64,000 bases of DNA. Origin: REBR01 sp033721915. Lineage in GTDB: Bacteria > Pseudomonadota > Gammaproteobacteria > Pseudomonadales > Oleiphilaceae. Positions 34,558-42,775 of the stretch are shown one piece after another. The notes beneath the pieces are model-generated. The model saw only the letters and a list, made by a program, of their open reading frames with translations. It was not told the origin of the DNA and made no database searches. The stretch is taken from assembly GCA_033721915.1 (NCBI GenBank), contig JAWWAC010000007.1, forward strand, positions 1 through 64,000, written 5' to 3'. A program made the position numbers and the translations under genes. Positions within the stretch are counted from its first letter, which is position 1. Each line of letters starts with the position of its first letter.

Positions 34558-35235
34558 CTAGAAACGGACCGACAGGGCCAGCTGGTTTGGTGTGACCATG
34601 ACGTGGGGGTGGAGGATCACGGAGGTCTGGCCCAGTTTGAGCTTCAGGCCCTTTGTGCGGCTGAGCTGGCGGGGCTGGGTGCGGATGTTCAGTTCCGAGG
34701 TGATCATGCCGGACAGTGCGGTGCTCCAGCCGTCTCGGGGGCGGTTGTCGCCGACGCCGATAACCAGTCCTGCGGCGGTGTTGACCAGCACAGCGCCGAT
34801 GCGCTGGTGCCATTGGTGGCGGTGCTGTTCGGTGCGGGCCACCTCGCGGGCCAGCGCCCGGGCCTGTTCCAGTGACAGTGGGCTGTCCGGGTTCTGTTCG
34901 CGCAGTTTCCGGAACTCACTGTAGGCGGGTCTGTGGGGCAGTGGGTTCATGAGGGTGTCCGCCAGTGCCAGTGTGGAGGTGACGGTGCGGACACGGGCGT
35001 CGTAGCGTTGGGTGGCGCGGCCGTAGGTGCTGGCCAGCACGGCGCCGGTGATGGCGGAGCCGCCGTAGAGGGTGGCCCAGGTGCGGGACCAGAGTCGGTC
35101 GTGGCGGGCGCCACTGGCGAAGCTCTGCTCCAGTGTTTCCCAGCCGGGCTGTGACAGGGCCTGTTGCGGCAGAACCAGCACAAGCAGTGCCAGCAGCAAT
35201 GGTGCTGTGGGGCGTAAGTGTCCGGGAACCGGCAT
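34558..35235 (-). CDS. Hypothetical exported protein
   Basis: I do not recognise this 225-aa protein. It has a signal peptide (LLLALLVLVLPQQALSQ, cleavage near residue 28) and mature sequence beginning with an aromatic/charged region GWETLEQSFASGARHDRLWSR, which I quote only in part as GWETLEQSF. A weakly hydrophobic segment with glycines lies near residue 150 (GAVLVNTAAGLVIGVGDN). The end LSVRF has a final Phe as in outer-membrane beta-barrels, and the last 80 residues alternate in a way that suits strands. An outer-membrane or periplasmic location is inferred. The DUF2905 gene lies just upstream on the same strand. Confidence 0.6.
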   Translation of the reverse strand: MPVPGHLRPTAPLLLALLVLVLPQQALSQPGWETLEQSFASGARHDRLWSRTWATLYGGSAITGAVLASTYGRATQRYDARVRTVTSTLALADTLMNPLPHRPAYSEFRKLREQNPDSPLSLEQARALAREVARTEQHRHQWHQRIGAVLVNTAAGLVIGVGDNRPRDGWSTALSGMITSELNIRTQPRQLSRTKGLKLKLGQTSVILHPHVMVTPNQLALSVRF

Positions 35236-35283
35236 AACAGACCCTCTGTGGGTGATCAGTGAAAAGGCCGGCCCGGAGTGGGC

Positions 35284-35484
35284 TCAGCGGTTGAACTGGT
35301 TAAGCAGCAGGCTGATAAGCAGGCTAATCAGTATCATGCTGGTTACCGGAAAATAGAGCGTACTGTTTTCCCGGTGGATCACAATGTCTCCCGGTAAATG
35401 CCCCAGGGGCAGTTTGGTCAACCACGGCCAGAGCAGTCCTGCGGCCAGAAGCAGCAATCCGCTCAGTATGAGTATTCTGGACAT
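35284..35484 (-). CDS. DUF2905 small membrane protein
   Basis: This 66-aa protein has two hydrophobic helices (residues about 5-22 and 46-62) joined by LPLGHLPGDIVIHREN. The phrase LGxLPGDI followed by a short polar strand and a second helix is characteristic of the DUF2905 family of unknown function. It is divergent from the Mrp antiporter operon and precedes the orphan exported protein on its strand by 48 bp. Confidence 0.75.
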   Translation of the reverse strand: MSRILILSGLLLLAAGLLWPWLTKLPLGHLPGDIVIHRENSTLYFPVTSMILISLLISLLLNQFNR

Positions 35485-35640
35485 TGGGGCTTTCCCTTGG
35501 GTATGCTCGCCACTGTTTACGCTTCAGCGGGCAGCAGGTCCCCGCCGGGTGCCGTCATGGCACCGCTTTCAGCGCCATTGTTTATCGTGTCAAAACGGCG
35601 CATTCAGCACAACGCAAACGCCAGGGAGTTGTCGGAACCT

Positions 35641-37950
35641 ATGCTGCTTGCAGTCCTTTCAGGTTTTTTGCTGGCCATCGCCGCTCCCTGGCTCTGTCCT
35701 CTTCTTAAGGACAGGGTGGGCTGGTTTATGGGGCTGCTGCCGGCGGTGCTGACCCTGTATTTCGCCAGCCTGGTTCCCGTGGTGGCCGAGCAGGGCCCCC
35801 AGGTGATGGCCTATTCCTGGTTCCCGTCACTGGGCATCCACCTGAATTTCCTGGTGGATGGCCTGTCGCTGCTGTTCGCGCTGCTGATCAGTGGCATCGG
35901 CACCTTTATCCTGATCTATGCCGGCGGTTATCTGAAGGGCCACCGCTACCTGGCCCGGTTCTACGTGCTGATCCTGTCCTTTATGGCCGCCATGCTGGGT
36001 CTGGTGCTGTCCGAGAATCTGATTACCCTGTTTGTCTTCTGGGAACTGACCAGCATCACCTCCTACATGCTGATCGGCTTCAACCACGAGGACGTGAAGG
36101 CCAGGGCCAGTGCACTGCAGGGGCTTTTTGTCACCGTCGGCGGTGGTCTGGCCCTGATGGCGGGCTTTATCATGCTCGGGTCCGTTTACGGCAGCTACTC
36201 ACTGAGCGAGATCCTCAGCAGCGACCTGGCGCTCCATGAGCACGGGCTCTTTGTCGGCATTCTGCTGTGCCTGCTGGCTGGTGCCTTTACCAAGTCCGCG
36301 CAGGTGCCGTTCCATTTCTGGCTGCCCAATGCCATGGCCGCCCCCACGCCGGTCTCCGCCTATCTCCACTCCGCCACCATGGTCAAGGGCGGTGTCTATC
36401 TGCTGGCCCGTCTGAATCCGGCCTTTGACGAGAGCTCACTCTGGACGCTTCTGCTGAGTCTCTTCGGCGGCCTGACCATGTTCACCGGCGCCTACCTGGC
36501 CATCACCCATACCGGCATCAAGAAGCTGCTGGCCTACTCCACGGTCATGGCACTGGGCACACTGGTGATGCTGCTGGGCATCGGCACCGAGATGGCCATG
36601 GTGGCCTTTGTCTGTTTCCTGCTCGGGCACTCCCTGTACAAGGGGGCCCTGTTCATGATCGCGGGCATTCTGGACCATGAAACCGGCACCAAGGACATAG
36701 CCGCCATGGGCGGTCTGCGCCGGCTGCTGCCGGTGACCGCGGTGTTCGCCGCCATTGCAGCACTGTCACTGGCGGGCCTTCCGCCCCTTCTGGGGTTTGT
36801 GGCCAAGGAGCTGCTGTTCGAGGCGGTGCTCGAGGCGCCGGTGCTGCAATGGCTGCTGTTGCTGCTGTCACTGGGTGCGGCGGTTTGCGTCATGGTGGTG
36901 GCCGGGGTGGTGGCCATCAAGCCCTTTTACGGCCCGCTCCGTGAAACACCGAAGTCCCCCCATGAAGCCCCCCTGTCCATGCTGGCGGGGCCGGGGGTGC
37001 TGGCCAGTCTGTCACTGCTGTTCGGTGTGATGCTGTTCCTGCCACAGGAACTGCTGATCGCCCCCGCCGTCACCGCCATCCATGGGGACCCGGTGGCGTT
37101 CAAGCTCTCACTCTGGCACGGCATCAATCTGCCACTGGGGCTGTCACTGCTGAGCCTGGTGCTGGCGCTGGGGGTGTTCTTCAACTGGCACCGCCTGCAG
37201 CCGTCGCTGGCCATTCTGCGGGAGGGGGTGGGCCGCTTTGGCCCCGAGGCGGGGTATTTCCGCTTCATGAAAGACCTGACCCGGGTGGCCGCCTGGCAGA
37301 CCCGTGTTCTGCAGAACGGTACCATGGGCAACTACATGATCACCCTGATCATGACCACGGTGCTGGTCACCGGCTACACGCTGCTCAGCCAGCATGGCAA
37401 TACACTGACACTGGATTTTGACGGCGGTTTCTTCGAGCTGTTTGTGGCGCTGCTGCTGCTGCTCTCCGCCGGTTTTGCCTCCATGACCCGCTCACGGCTG
37501 GGCGCCGTGGCCAGCATGGGGGTATTGGGCTTCAGCGTGGCGCTGATGTTCGTGCTGTTCAGTGCGCCGGACCTGGGCATTACCCAGGTTCTGGTGGAAA
37601 CCCTCACCGTGATTCTGCTGGTGCTGGTGCTGTTCCGTCTGCCCAGCTTTGCCAGCCTCTCCTCACCCCTGGAGCGGGGCAGGGACCTGGTGGTGGCCAT
37701 TCTGATCGGCTCGCTGATCACGATGCTGATGCTGGCGGCCATCGAGATGCAGTATTTCGAGCCCATTTCCGACCAGCTGGTGAAGGACAGCGTTCCCGAG
37801 GCCCAGGGCCGCAACATCGTGAACGTGATCCTGGTGGACTTCCGGGCACTGGACACACTGGGTGAGATCTTTGTACTGGCACTGGCGGCCGTGGGTGTCT
37901 TTTCCATGCTCAAACTGCGGGCGGAGGATCCGGAATCCCATGGTCGGTAA
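35641..37950 (+). CDS. mrpA: Mrp Na+/H+ antiporter subunit A
   Basis: MrpA is the largest subunit of the multisubunit monovalent cation/proton antiporter in the inner membrane, related to complex I NuoL. The 769-aa product has more than 15 hydrophobic helices. NuoL-like motifs include FWELTSITSYMLIGFNHE near residue 135, the proton-channel segment TKSAQVPFHFWLPNAMAAPTPVSAYLHSA near residue 220 (parts TKSAQVPFHFWLP and APTPVSAYLHSA), and KLLAYSTVMALG. The C-terminal 170 residues form the MrpA-specific extension (SAPDLGITQVLVETLTVILLVLVLF is its core; quoted parts SAPDLGITQVLVE and TVILLVLVLF). The ATG has GGGAG twelve bases upstream. It opens a seven-gene operon. Confidence 0.95.
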   Translation: MLLAVLSGFLLAIAAPWLCPLLKDRVGWFMGLLPAVLTLYFASLVPVVAEQGPQVMAYSWFPSLGIHLNFLVDGLSLLFALLISGIGTFILIYAGGYLKGHRYLARFYVLILSFMAAMLGLVLSENLITLFVFWELTSITSYMLIGFNHEDVKARASALQGLFVTVGGGLALMAGFIMLGSVYGSYSLSEILSSDLALHEHGLFVGILLCLLAGAFTKSAQVPFHFWLPNAMAAPTPVSAYLHSATMVKGGVYLLARLNPAFDESSLWTLLLSLFGGLTMFTGAYLAITHTGIKKLLAYSTVMALGTLVMLLGIGTEMAMVAFVCFLLGHSLYKGALFMIAGILDHETGTKDIAAMGGLRRLLPVTAVFAAIAALSLAGLPPLLGFVAKELLFEAVLEAPVLQWLLLLLSLGAAVCVMVVAGVVAIKPFYGPLRETPKSPHEAPLSMLAGPGVLASLSLLFGVMLFLPQELLIAPAVTAIHGDPVAFKLSLWHGINLPLGLSLLSLVLALGVFFNWHRLQPSLAILREGVGRFGPEAGYFRFMKDLTRVAAWQTRVLQNGTMGNYMITLIMTTVLVTGYTLLSQHGNTLTLDFDGGFFELFVALLLLLSAGFASMTRSRLGAVASMGVLGFSVALMFVLFSAPDLGITQVLVETLTVILLVLVLFRLPSFASLSSPLERGRDLVVAILIGSLITMLMLAAIEMQYFEPISDQLVKDSVPEAQGRNIVNVILVDFRALDTLGEIFVLALAAVGVFSMLKLRAEDPESHGR

Positions 37951-38383
37951 CAGCACCAGCAACACACTGATACTGCGCACTGCCGCCACCTTTCTGGTGC
38001 CGCTGCAGATGCTGTTCTCTGTCTTTCTGCTGCTGAGAGGCCACGATGAACCCGGCGGCGGTTTTATTGCCGGCCTGGTGGCCACGGCGGCGGTGGTTCT
38101 GTACCTGTTTGCCTACGGCGTGGCCCGGACCCGCTTGCTGATGCGGGTGGACCCCAGGGACCTGCTCAGCACCGGTCTGATCCTGGCGCTGATCTCCACC
38201 GTGCCCGGGGTGTTTCTCGACCAGCCTTTCATGACATCCCTGTGGTACGAGCTGGTGGTGCCCGGCGTGGGCAAACTCAAGCTTTCCACTCCCTTGCTGT
38301 TCGATATCGGGGTCTATTTCACGGTCATGGGGTCCATCCTGACCATGGTGGTGGCACTGACCGAATCGGAGGGGGAGAAATGA
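37940..38383 (+). CDS. mrpB: Mrp antiporter subunit B
   Basis: MrpB is a 147-aa membrane subunit. It begins MVGNSTSNTLILRTAATFLVP and carries the typical RGHDEPGGGFIAGLVATAA near residue 33, then four helices in all and VPGVGKLKLSTPLLFDIGVYF, which I mark by its core STPLLFDIGVYF near residue 115. The ATG lies inside the last codons of mrpA (11-bp overlap), so translation is coupled. The length and motifs are normal for the family. Confidence 0.94.
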   Translation: MVGNSTSNTLILRTAATFLVPLQMLFSVFLLLRGHDEPGGGFIAGLVATAAVVLYLFAYGVARTRLLMRVDPRDLLSTGLILALISTVPGVFLDQPFMTSLWYELVVPGVGKLKLSTPLLFDIGVYFTVMGSILTMVVALTESEGEK

Positions 38384-38408
38384 GCGTCACCGGTAACGGA
38401 GTCTGTTT

Positions 38409-38756
38409 ATGGAAACGGTAATGGCCTATGTGGTGGGCGCCATGTTTGCGGCCGCCACTTACATGATGCTGCGCCGCTCACTGGTGAAACTGGTGATCGG
38501 GCTGATGATACTCAGCAACGCCGCCAACCTGCTGATCTTCACCGTCGCCGGCATGACCCGGGGGGCTCCGCCACTGATTGAGTATGGCGCACTGGCGCCG
38601 GAAGGGGCGGTGGCGGATCCGTTGCCCCAGGCGCTGGTACTGACCGCCATCGTGATCGCCTTCGGTGTACTGGCTTTTGCCGTGGTGCTGATCCACCGGG
38701 CCTACCAGGTGGTGCAGACCGATGACCTGGACCAGATGAAGGATACGGACACTTGA
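38409..38756 (+). CDS. mrpC: Mrp antiporter subunit C
   Basis: MrpC is a 115-aa NuoK-like membrane subunit with three helices. Visible motifs are YMMLRRSLVKLVIGLMILSNAANLLIF (core GLMILSNAANLLI near residue 30) and DPLPQALVLTAIVIAFGV near residue 70, the segment that matches NuoK. It is 25 bp after mrpB and its stop overlaps the TTG start of mrpD. Confidence 0.94.
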   Translation: METVMAYVVGAMFAAATYMMLRRSLVKLVIGLMILSNAANLLIFTVAGMTRGAPPLIEYGALAPEGAVADPLPQALVLTAIVIAFGVLAFAVVLIHRAYQVVQTDDLDQMKDTDT

Positions 38757-40264
38757 GACTGGAAGTTGCCCTGCCAATACTGATACCGCTGCTTGCCGGT
38801 GCCCTGTCGCTGGCCTGCTGGCGTTCGCGGATTCTGCAGCGATGGCTGGCGGTACTGGGCACCGGTGCCCTGCTGGTCTCTTCGGTGGACCTACTGCGCA
38901 GTGTTTCCACGGACGGTATCGCCGTGCTGCATATGGGCAACTGGCAGGCGCCCTTCGGCATCAGCCTGGTGGCGGACATGCTGGGTGCCATCATGGTGGT
39001 GCTCACCGGCATCACCGGCCTGGCCATTGCCCTGTTCTCACTGGGGTCCACCCCCAGGGCCCATGAGAAATTCGGCTATTACCCCCTGATGCACCTGTTG
39101 CTGGCCGGTGTGGCCGGTTCCTTTCTGACCGGTGACATCTTCAACCTCTATGTCTGGTTCGAGGTGATGCTGATCGCCTCCTTTGCCATGCTGACCCTGG
39201 GGGGTGAGCGGGCCCAGATGGAAGGGGCCATCAAGTACGTCACACTCAACCTGTTTTCCTCCGCCATTTTTCTCTCCGCCGTGGGGATTCTCTACGGCCT
39301 GGTGGGCACGCTGAACATGGCGGATATCGCCCAGAAGCTGGGGCAGGTGGAAGACCAGGGCATGGTCAATGTGGTGGCGGTGATGTTCATGGTGGCCTTT
39401 GGCATCAAGGCCTCCGCCTTTCCGCTGTTCTTCTGGCTGCCCGCCTCTTACCACACGCCGCTGGTGGGGGTGTCGGCCCTGTTTGCCGGGCTGCTGACCA
39501 AGGTGGGGGTGTATTCGCTGTTCCGCATGTTCACACTGGTGTTCAACCAGGACCCGGATTACACCCACACCATACTGGTCTGGGTGGCGGCGCTGACCAT
39601 GCTCACCGGTGTGCTGGGGGCGGCGGCGCAGTTTGAGTTCCGGCGCATACTGTCCTTCCACATCATCAGCCAGATTGGCTACATGATACTGGGTCTGGCC
39701 CTGTTCACCCCACTGGCCATCATTGGTGGTGTGTTCTACATCATGCACCACATCATCGTGAAGACCACCCTGTTCCTGGTCAGCGGTATCACCTACCGGC
39801 TGCTGGGCAGCCATGAGCTGAAGAACCTGGGGGGCGTCTACCGTCACCGGCCCTTCCTGTCCATCCTGTTTCTGGTGCCGGCCCTGTCACTGGCGGGGCT
39901 GCCGCCACTGTCGGGCTTTTTTGCCAAGCTGGTGATCGTCCGTGCCGCCATTGAGGCCGAGGCCTGGGTGGTGACGGGTGTGGCGCTGCTGGTGGGGCTG
40001 CTGACCCTGTACTCCATGATCAAGATCTGGGCCGAGGTGTTCTGGAAGGCGGTGCCGGACAAGGTCACTGAAACCCGCTATCTCAGCGGCACTCTGCCAC
40101 TGGCCGGTGTCTGGTGGATGTATCTGCCGGTGATACTGCTGGCGGCCTGTACCCTGTTCATCGGTCTTAACGGCGAACCCATTTACCAGATGGCGGAGGA
40201 GGCCGCAGAGCAGCTGTTTGCGCCGGAGCAATACATTGAAGCGGTTCTGGGGGCCACGCCATGA
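38753..40264 (+). CDS. mrpD: Mrp antiporter subunit D
   Basis: MrpD is a 503-aa NuoN/NuoM-like membrane subunit. Motifs include YVWFEVMLIASFAMLTLGGE near residue 130, KYVTLNLFSSAIFL, KASAFPLFFWLPASYHTP near residue 220, and LSFHIISQIGYMILGLALF near residue 300, which supply the proton-channel Lys and Glu residues. The start is TTG (RLEVALPILIPLLAG follows), overlapping the mrpC stop. Long aligned stretches leave little doubt about the assignment. Confidence 0.94.
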   Translation: MRLEVALPILIPLLAGALSLACWRSRILQRWLAVLGTGALLVSSVDLLRSVSTDGIAVLHMGNWQAPFGISLVADMLGAIMVVLTGITGLAIALFSLGSTPRAHEKFGYYPLMHLLLAGVAGSFLTGDIFNLYVWFEVMLIASFAMLTLGGERAQMEGAIKYVTLNLFSSAIFLSAVGILYGLVGTLNMADIAQKLGQVEDQGMVNVVAVMFMVAFGIKASAFPLFFWLPASYHTPLVGVSALFAGLLTKVGVYSLFRMFTLVFNQDPDYTHTILVWVAALTMLTGVLGAAAQFEFRRILSFHIISQIGYMILGLALFTPLAIIGGVFYIMHHIIVKTTLFLVSGITYRLLGSHELKNLGGVYRHRPFLSILFLVPALSLAGLPPLSGFFAKLVIVRAAIEAEAWVVTGVALLVGLLTLYSMIKIWAEVFWKAVPDKVTETRYLSGTLPLAGVWWMYLPVILLAACTLFIGLNGEPIYQMAEEAAEQLFAPEQYIEAVLGATP

Positions 40265-40734
40265 TCGGTTTTTTCTGCAATGTGTGTCTGGCACTGATCT
40301 GGGTGGCGCTGACCGGCAGTTTTTCCGTGGGCAATATGCTGCTGGGCTTTTTCTTCAGCTACGGTGTGCTGTCCCTGATGCAGAACGCGGTGCCGGGTCT
40401 GAAGGGGTACTCACAGCGTCTGCCACGGCTGATCCGGTTTGCCGTGTTCTTCCTCAAGGAGCTGGTGGTGGCCAACCTGAAGGTGGCTTACGACGTGGCC
40501 ACGCCGGTGTGGTACATGAAGCCCGGTGTGGTCGGCATGCCACTGGCGGCAAAAACGGATCTGGAAATCACACTGGTGGCCAATTTTATCTCCCTGACCC
40601 CGGGCACCCTGAGCCTGGACGTCTCGGATGACCGTGAAACCCTCTACATCCACGCCATGTTCGCGGATGATGAGGAGGATCTGATGACCAGCCTCAAGGA
40701 GCTGGAGCGGCGCATACTGGCCATCATTCGCTAA
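40261..40734 (+). CDS. mrpE: Mrp antiporter subunit E
   Basis: MrpE is a 157-aa membrane subunit. It has two to three N-terminal helices (FFCNVCLALIWVALTGSFSVGN, core ALIWVALTGSFS) and the family segment FAVFFLKELVVANLKVAYDV near residue 60 (core LKELVVANLKVA). A C-terminal soluble part carries NFISLTPGTLSLDVSDD near residue 105. Its ATG overlaps the mrpD stop by 4 bp. Confidence 0.93.
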   Translation: MIGFFCNVCLALIWVALTGSFSVGNMLLGFFFSYGVLSLMQNAVPGLKGYSQRLPRLIRFAVFFLKELVVANLKVAYDVATPVWYMKPGVVGMPLAAKTDLEITLVANFISLTPGTLSLDVSDDRETLYIHAMFADDEEDLMTSLKELERRILAIIR

Positions 40735-40769
40735 TCAACTGTGAAATCCCGGAGAGATCCGGTGCTGGA

Positions 40770-41051
40770 GTGTTCGTGATCGATAGCCTGATTATCCATG
40801 TGATCTACCCGATGCTGGCCCTGGCCCTGCTGATGGCGTCGATCCGTCTGGCCAGGGGGCCGTCACTGCTGGACCGTGTGGTGGCGCTGGAGCTGATGGC
40901 CTCCATTGTGGTGGGGGTAATTGGTGTGCATACCATCCAGACCGCCACACTCAGCTTCCTGGATGTGGCCATTGTGGTGGCGCTGATTGCCTTCCTGGCG
41001 GCGGTGGGTTTTGCCCGCTTTATCGAGCAAGGAGGACCCCGAAATGATTGA
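40770..41051 (+). CDS. mrpF: Mrp antiporter subunit F
   Basis: MrpF is a 93-aa membrane subunit with three helices. The conserved RLARGPSLLDRVVALE near residue 26 and the helix with DVAIVVALIAFLAAVGFAR near residue 64 identify it. The start is GTG with GGAGAG upstream; a second GTG two codons later is possible. It follows mrpE by 35 bp and overlaps mrpG. Confidence 0.93.
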   Translation: MFVIDSLIIHVIYPMLALALLMASIRLARGPSLLDRVVALELMASIVVGVIGVHTIQTATLSFLDVAIVVALIAFLAAVGFARFIEQGGPRND

Positions 41052-41463
41052 TCTGCTGGTGGCGTTTTTCCTGCTGAGCGGTTCCGCCTTCATGTTGCTG
41101 GCGGCACTGGGTGTCCTGCGGCTGCCGGACCTGCCCACAAGGATGCATGCTTCCACCAAGGCCGGTGCCATGGGGGCGATACTGATCATGGGGGCCGTGG
41201 TGTTCGCGTTTCTGGAATGGATCGCCTTTGCCCGCAGTGCTGCCATTGTCCTGTTTATCGTACTCACTGCCCCCATTGCCGCCCACGCCATTGGCCGAGC
41301 CGGTTATTTTGTGGGTGTGCCATTGTGGAACGGCACCATCAAGGATGAGCTGCGTGAGCGCTATGACCGGGAAACCCACGCACTGCGCAGCGTGGTCAAG
41401 CGTTCCGACACGGATGCCGACCCGGACCCGGACAGCGGCGAACGGCGCCCACCGCCCCGTTGA
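41044..41463 (+). CDS. mrpG: Mrp antiporter subunit G
   Basis: MrpG is a 139-aa membrane subunit and the last gene of the antiporter operon. It shows GVLRLPDLPTRMHASTKAG near residue 24, the family hallmark, followed by two helices and the motif LTAPIAAHAIGRAGY near residue 75. The C-terminal 30 residues are hydrophilic and rich in Asp and Arg. Its ATG overlaps the mrpF stop by 8 bp. The complete A-G set implies a working Na+/H+ antiporter for pH or salt homeostasis. Confidence 0.94.
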   Translation: MIDLLVAFFLLSGSAFMLLAALGVLRLPDLPTRMHASTKAGAMGAILIMGAVVFAFLEWIAFARSAAIVLFIVLTAPIAAHAIGRAGYFVGVPLWNGTIKDELRERYDRETHALRSVVKRSDTDADPDPDSGERRPPPR

Positions 41464-41569
41464 CCGCCTCCCCCCGTTAATACGCTTTTCTTGCAGGGTC
41501 GGCTCCGCTACTGTGACCGGATGGCGGACCGTGAACACACCCCGGCTGACAGGAGGCTTCAGGCAGGCA

Positions 41570-42775
41570 ATGTGGCAGAAATGGCGACAGATACTGCTGA
41601 ACCCCAGTGTAGATCCGGACCTGCTTGAGCAGGCCCTGACCCGGGCCAGTGAGCAGCAGCCGCCACCGGTGCTGTGGCTGCTGGGCAAGACCCAGTCCGG
41701 CAAGACGTCCATCATCAGGGCCCTCACCGGCAGCGGCCGGGCGGAAATCGGCAATGGATTTGAGCCCTGCACCCGCACCGCCTATTTCTTTGACTTCCCT
41801 TACCAGGCACCGGTGGTGCGCTTTCTCGATACCCGGGGCCTGGGTGAGCGTGACTACGACCCTGAGGAGGACCTGCGCTACTGCGAGCAGCAGTCCCATC
41901 TGGTGGTGGCGGTGATGAAGGCGTCGGATCAGGACCAGTCCGCGGTCTGGCGGGTGCTGGAAACGGTGCGCCGCCGTCACCCTCACTGGCCGGTACTGCT
42001 GGTGCAGACCGCGCTGCATGAACTGTACGAGCCGGGGCAGGAGCATGGGCGGCCCTGGCCCTTCCAGGATCCGGCACTGGCCCATTGCATTCCGGGGGAT
42101 CTGCAGCGCTGCCTGGCCCATCAGCAGGCTTCACTGAGGGCCCTGCCCGGTGAGGGGCGTCTGCTGAGCGTGCCGGTGGATCTCACACTGCCGGAAGACG
42201 GCTTTGAGCCACAGCATTACGGCCTTGAGGCGCTCTGGGATGGCATCGAGGCGGTCTCATCACTGGGCCTTCAGTCCATGCTGCAGGGGGATGCCGGGGT
42301 GGTGGACGCCTACAGCCGCGCAGCACACCCCCATATCATCGGTCACAGCCTGGCCGCCGCCGCACTGGGGGCCATTCCACTGGTGGATGTGGCGCTGATT
42401 CCCACCTTACAGGTCAAACTGCTGCAGTCCCTGGCCTCCCTCTATGGGTTTCGCTGGGACCGGCGCCGTGCCACGGAGTTTTTCGGCCTGCTCGGCGCCG
42501 GCCTGGTGGCCGGCTACGGGCTGCGCTGGGCGGGTCGCGGGCTGGTGAAGCTGATCCCGGTCTGGGGGCAGACCGCCGGGGCGGTCTGGGGGGCTTCCTC
42601 CAGTGCGGCGGTGACCTTTGCCCTGGGCAAGGCGGCCTGTTACTACCTGGCCCGCAAGAGCGAGGGCATGGCCGTGGATGCCACCACACTCAGGAGCATC
42701 TACGCCGAGGCGTTCCGCCGTGGCGTGCCTCTGGGTGACTCCTCCCGGCCGGGGCCGGAGGAGCCCGGGCCATGA
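41570..42775 (+). CDS. GTPase with C-terminal DUF697-like region
   Basis: This 401-aa protein joins a small GTPase domain (residues about 30-215) to a helical, hydrophobic C-terminal region (about 245-375). The P-loop is GKTQSGKTS near residue 40 and the switch region shows LDTRGLGERDYDP near residue 85. The C-terminal segment with IPLVDVALIPTLQVKLLQSLASLYG (core IPLVDVALIPTLQ) and LVKLIPVWG resembles the DUF697/YcjF family, which associates with the inner membrane. I took the ATG with AGGAGG fourteen bases upstream; a GTG at 41531 is also in frame. Its stop overlaps the start of a second GTPase gene. The target is unknown; both genes follow mrpG on the same strand. Confidence 0.75.
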   Translation: MWQKWRQILLNPSVDPDLLEQALTRASEQQPPPVLWLLGKTQSGKTSIIRALTGSGRAEIGNGFEPCTRTAYFFDFPYQAPVVRFLDTRGLGERDYDPEEDLRYCEQQSHLVVAVMKASDQDQSAVWRVLETVRRRHPHWPVLLVQTALHELYEPGQEHGRPWPFQDPALAHCIPGDLQRCLAHQQASLRALPGEGRLLSVPVDLTLPEDGFEPQHYGLEALWDGIEAVSSLGLQSMLQGDAGVVDAYSRAAHPHIIGHSLAAAALGAIPLVDVALIPTLQVKLLQSLASLYGFRWDRRRATEFFGLLGAGLVAGYGLRWAGRGLVKLIPVWGQTAGAVWGASSSAAVTFALGKAACYYLARKSEGMAVDATTLRSIYAEAFRRGVPLGDSSRPGPEEPGP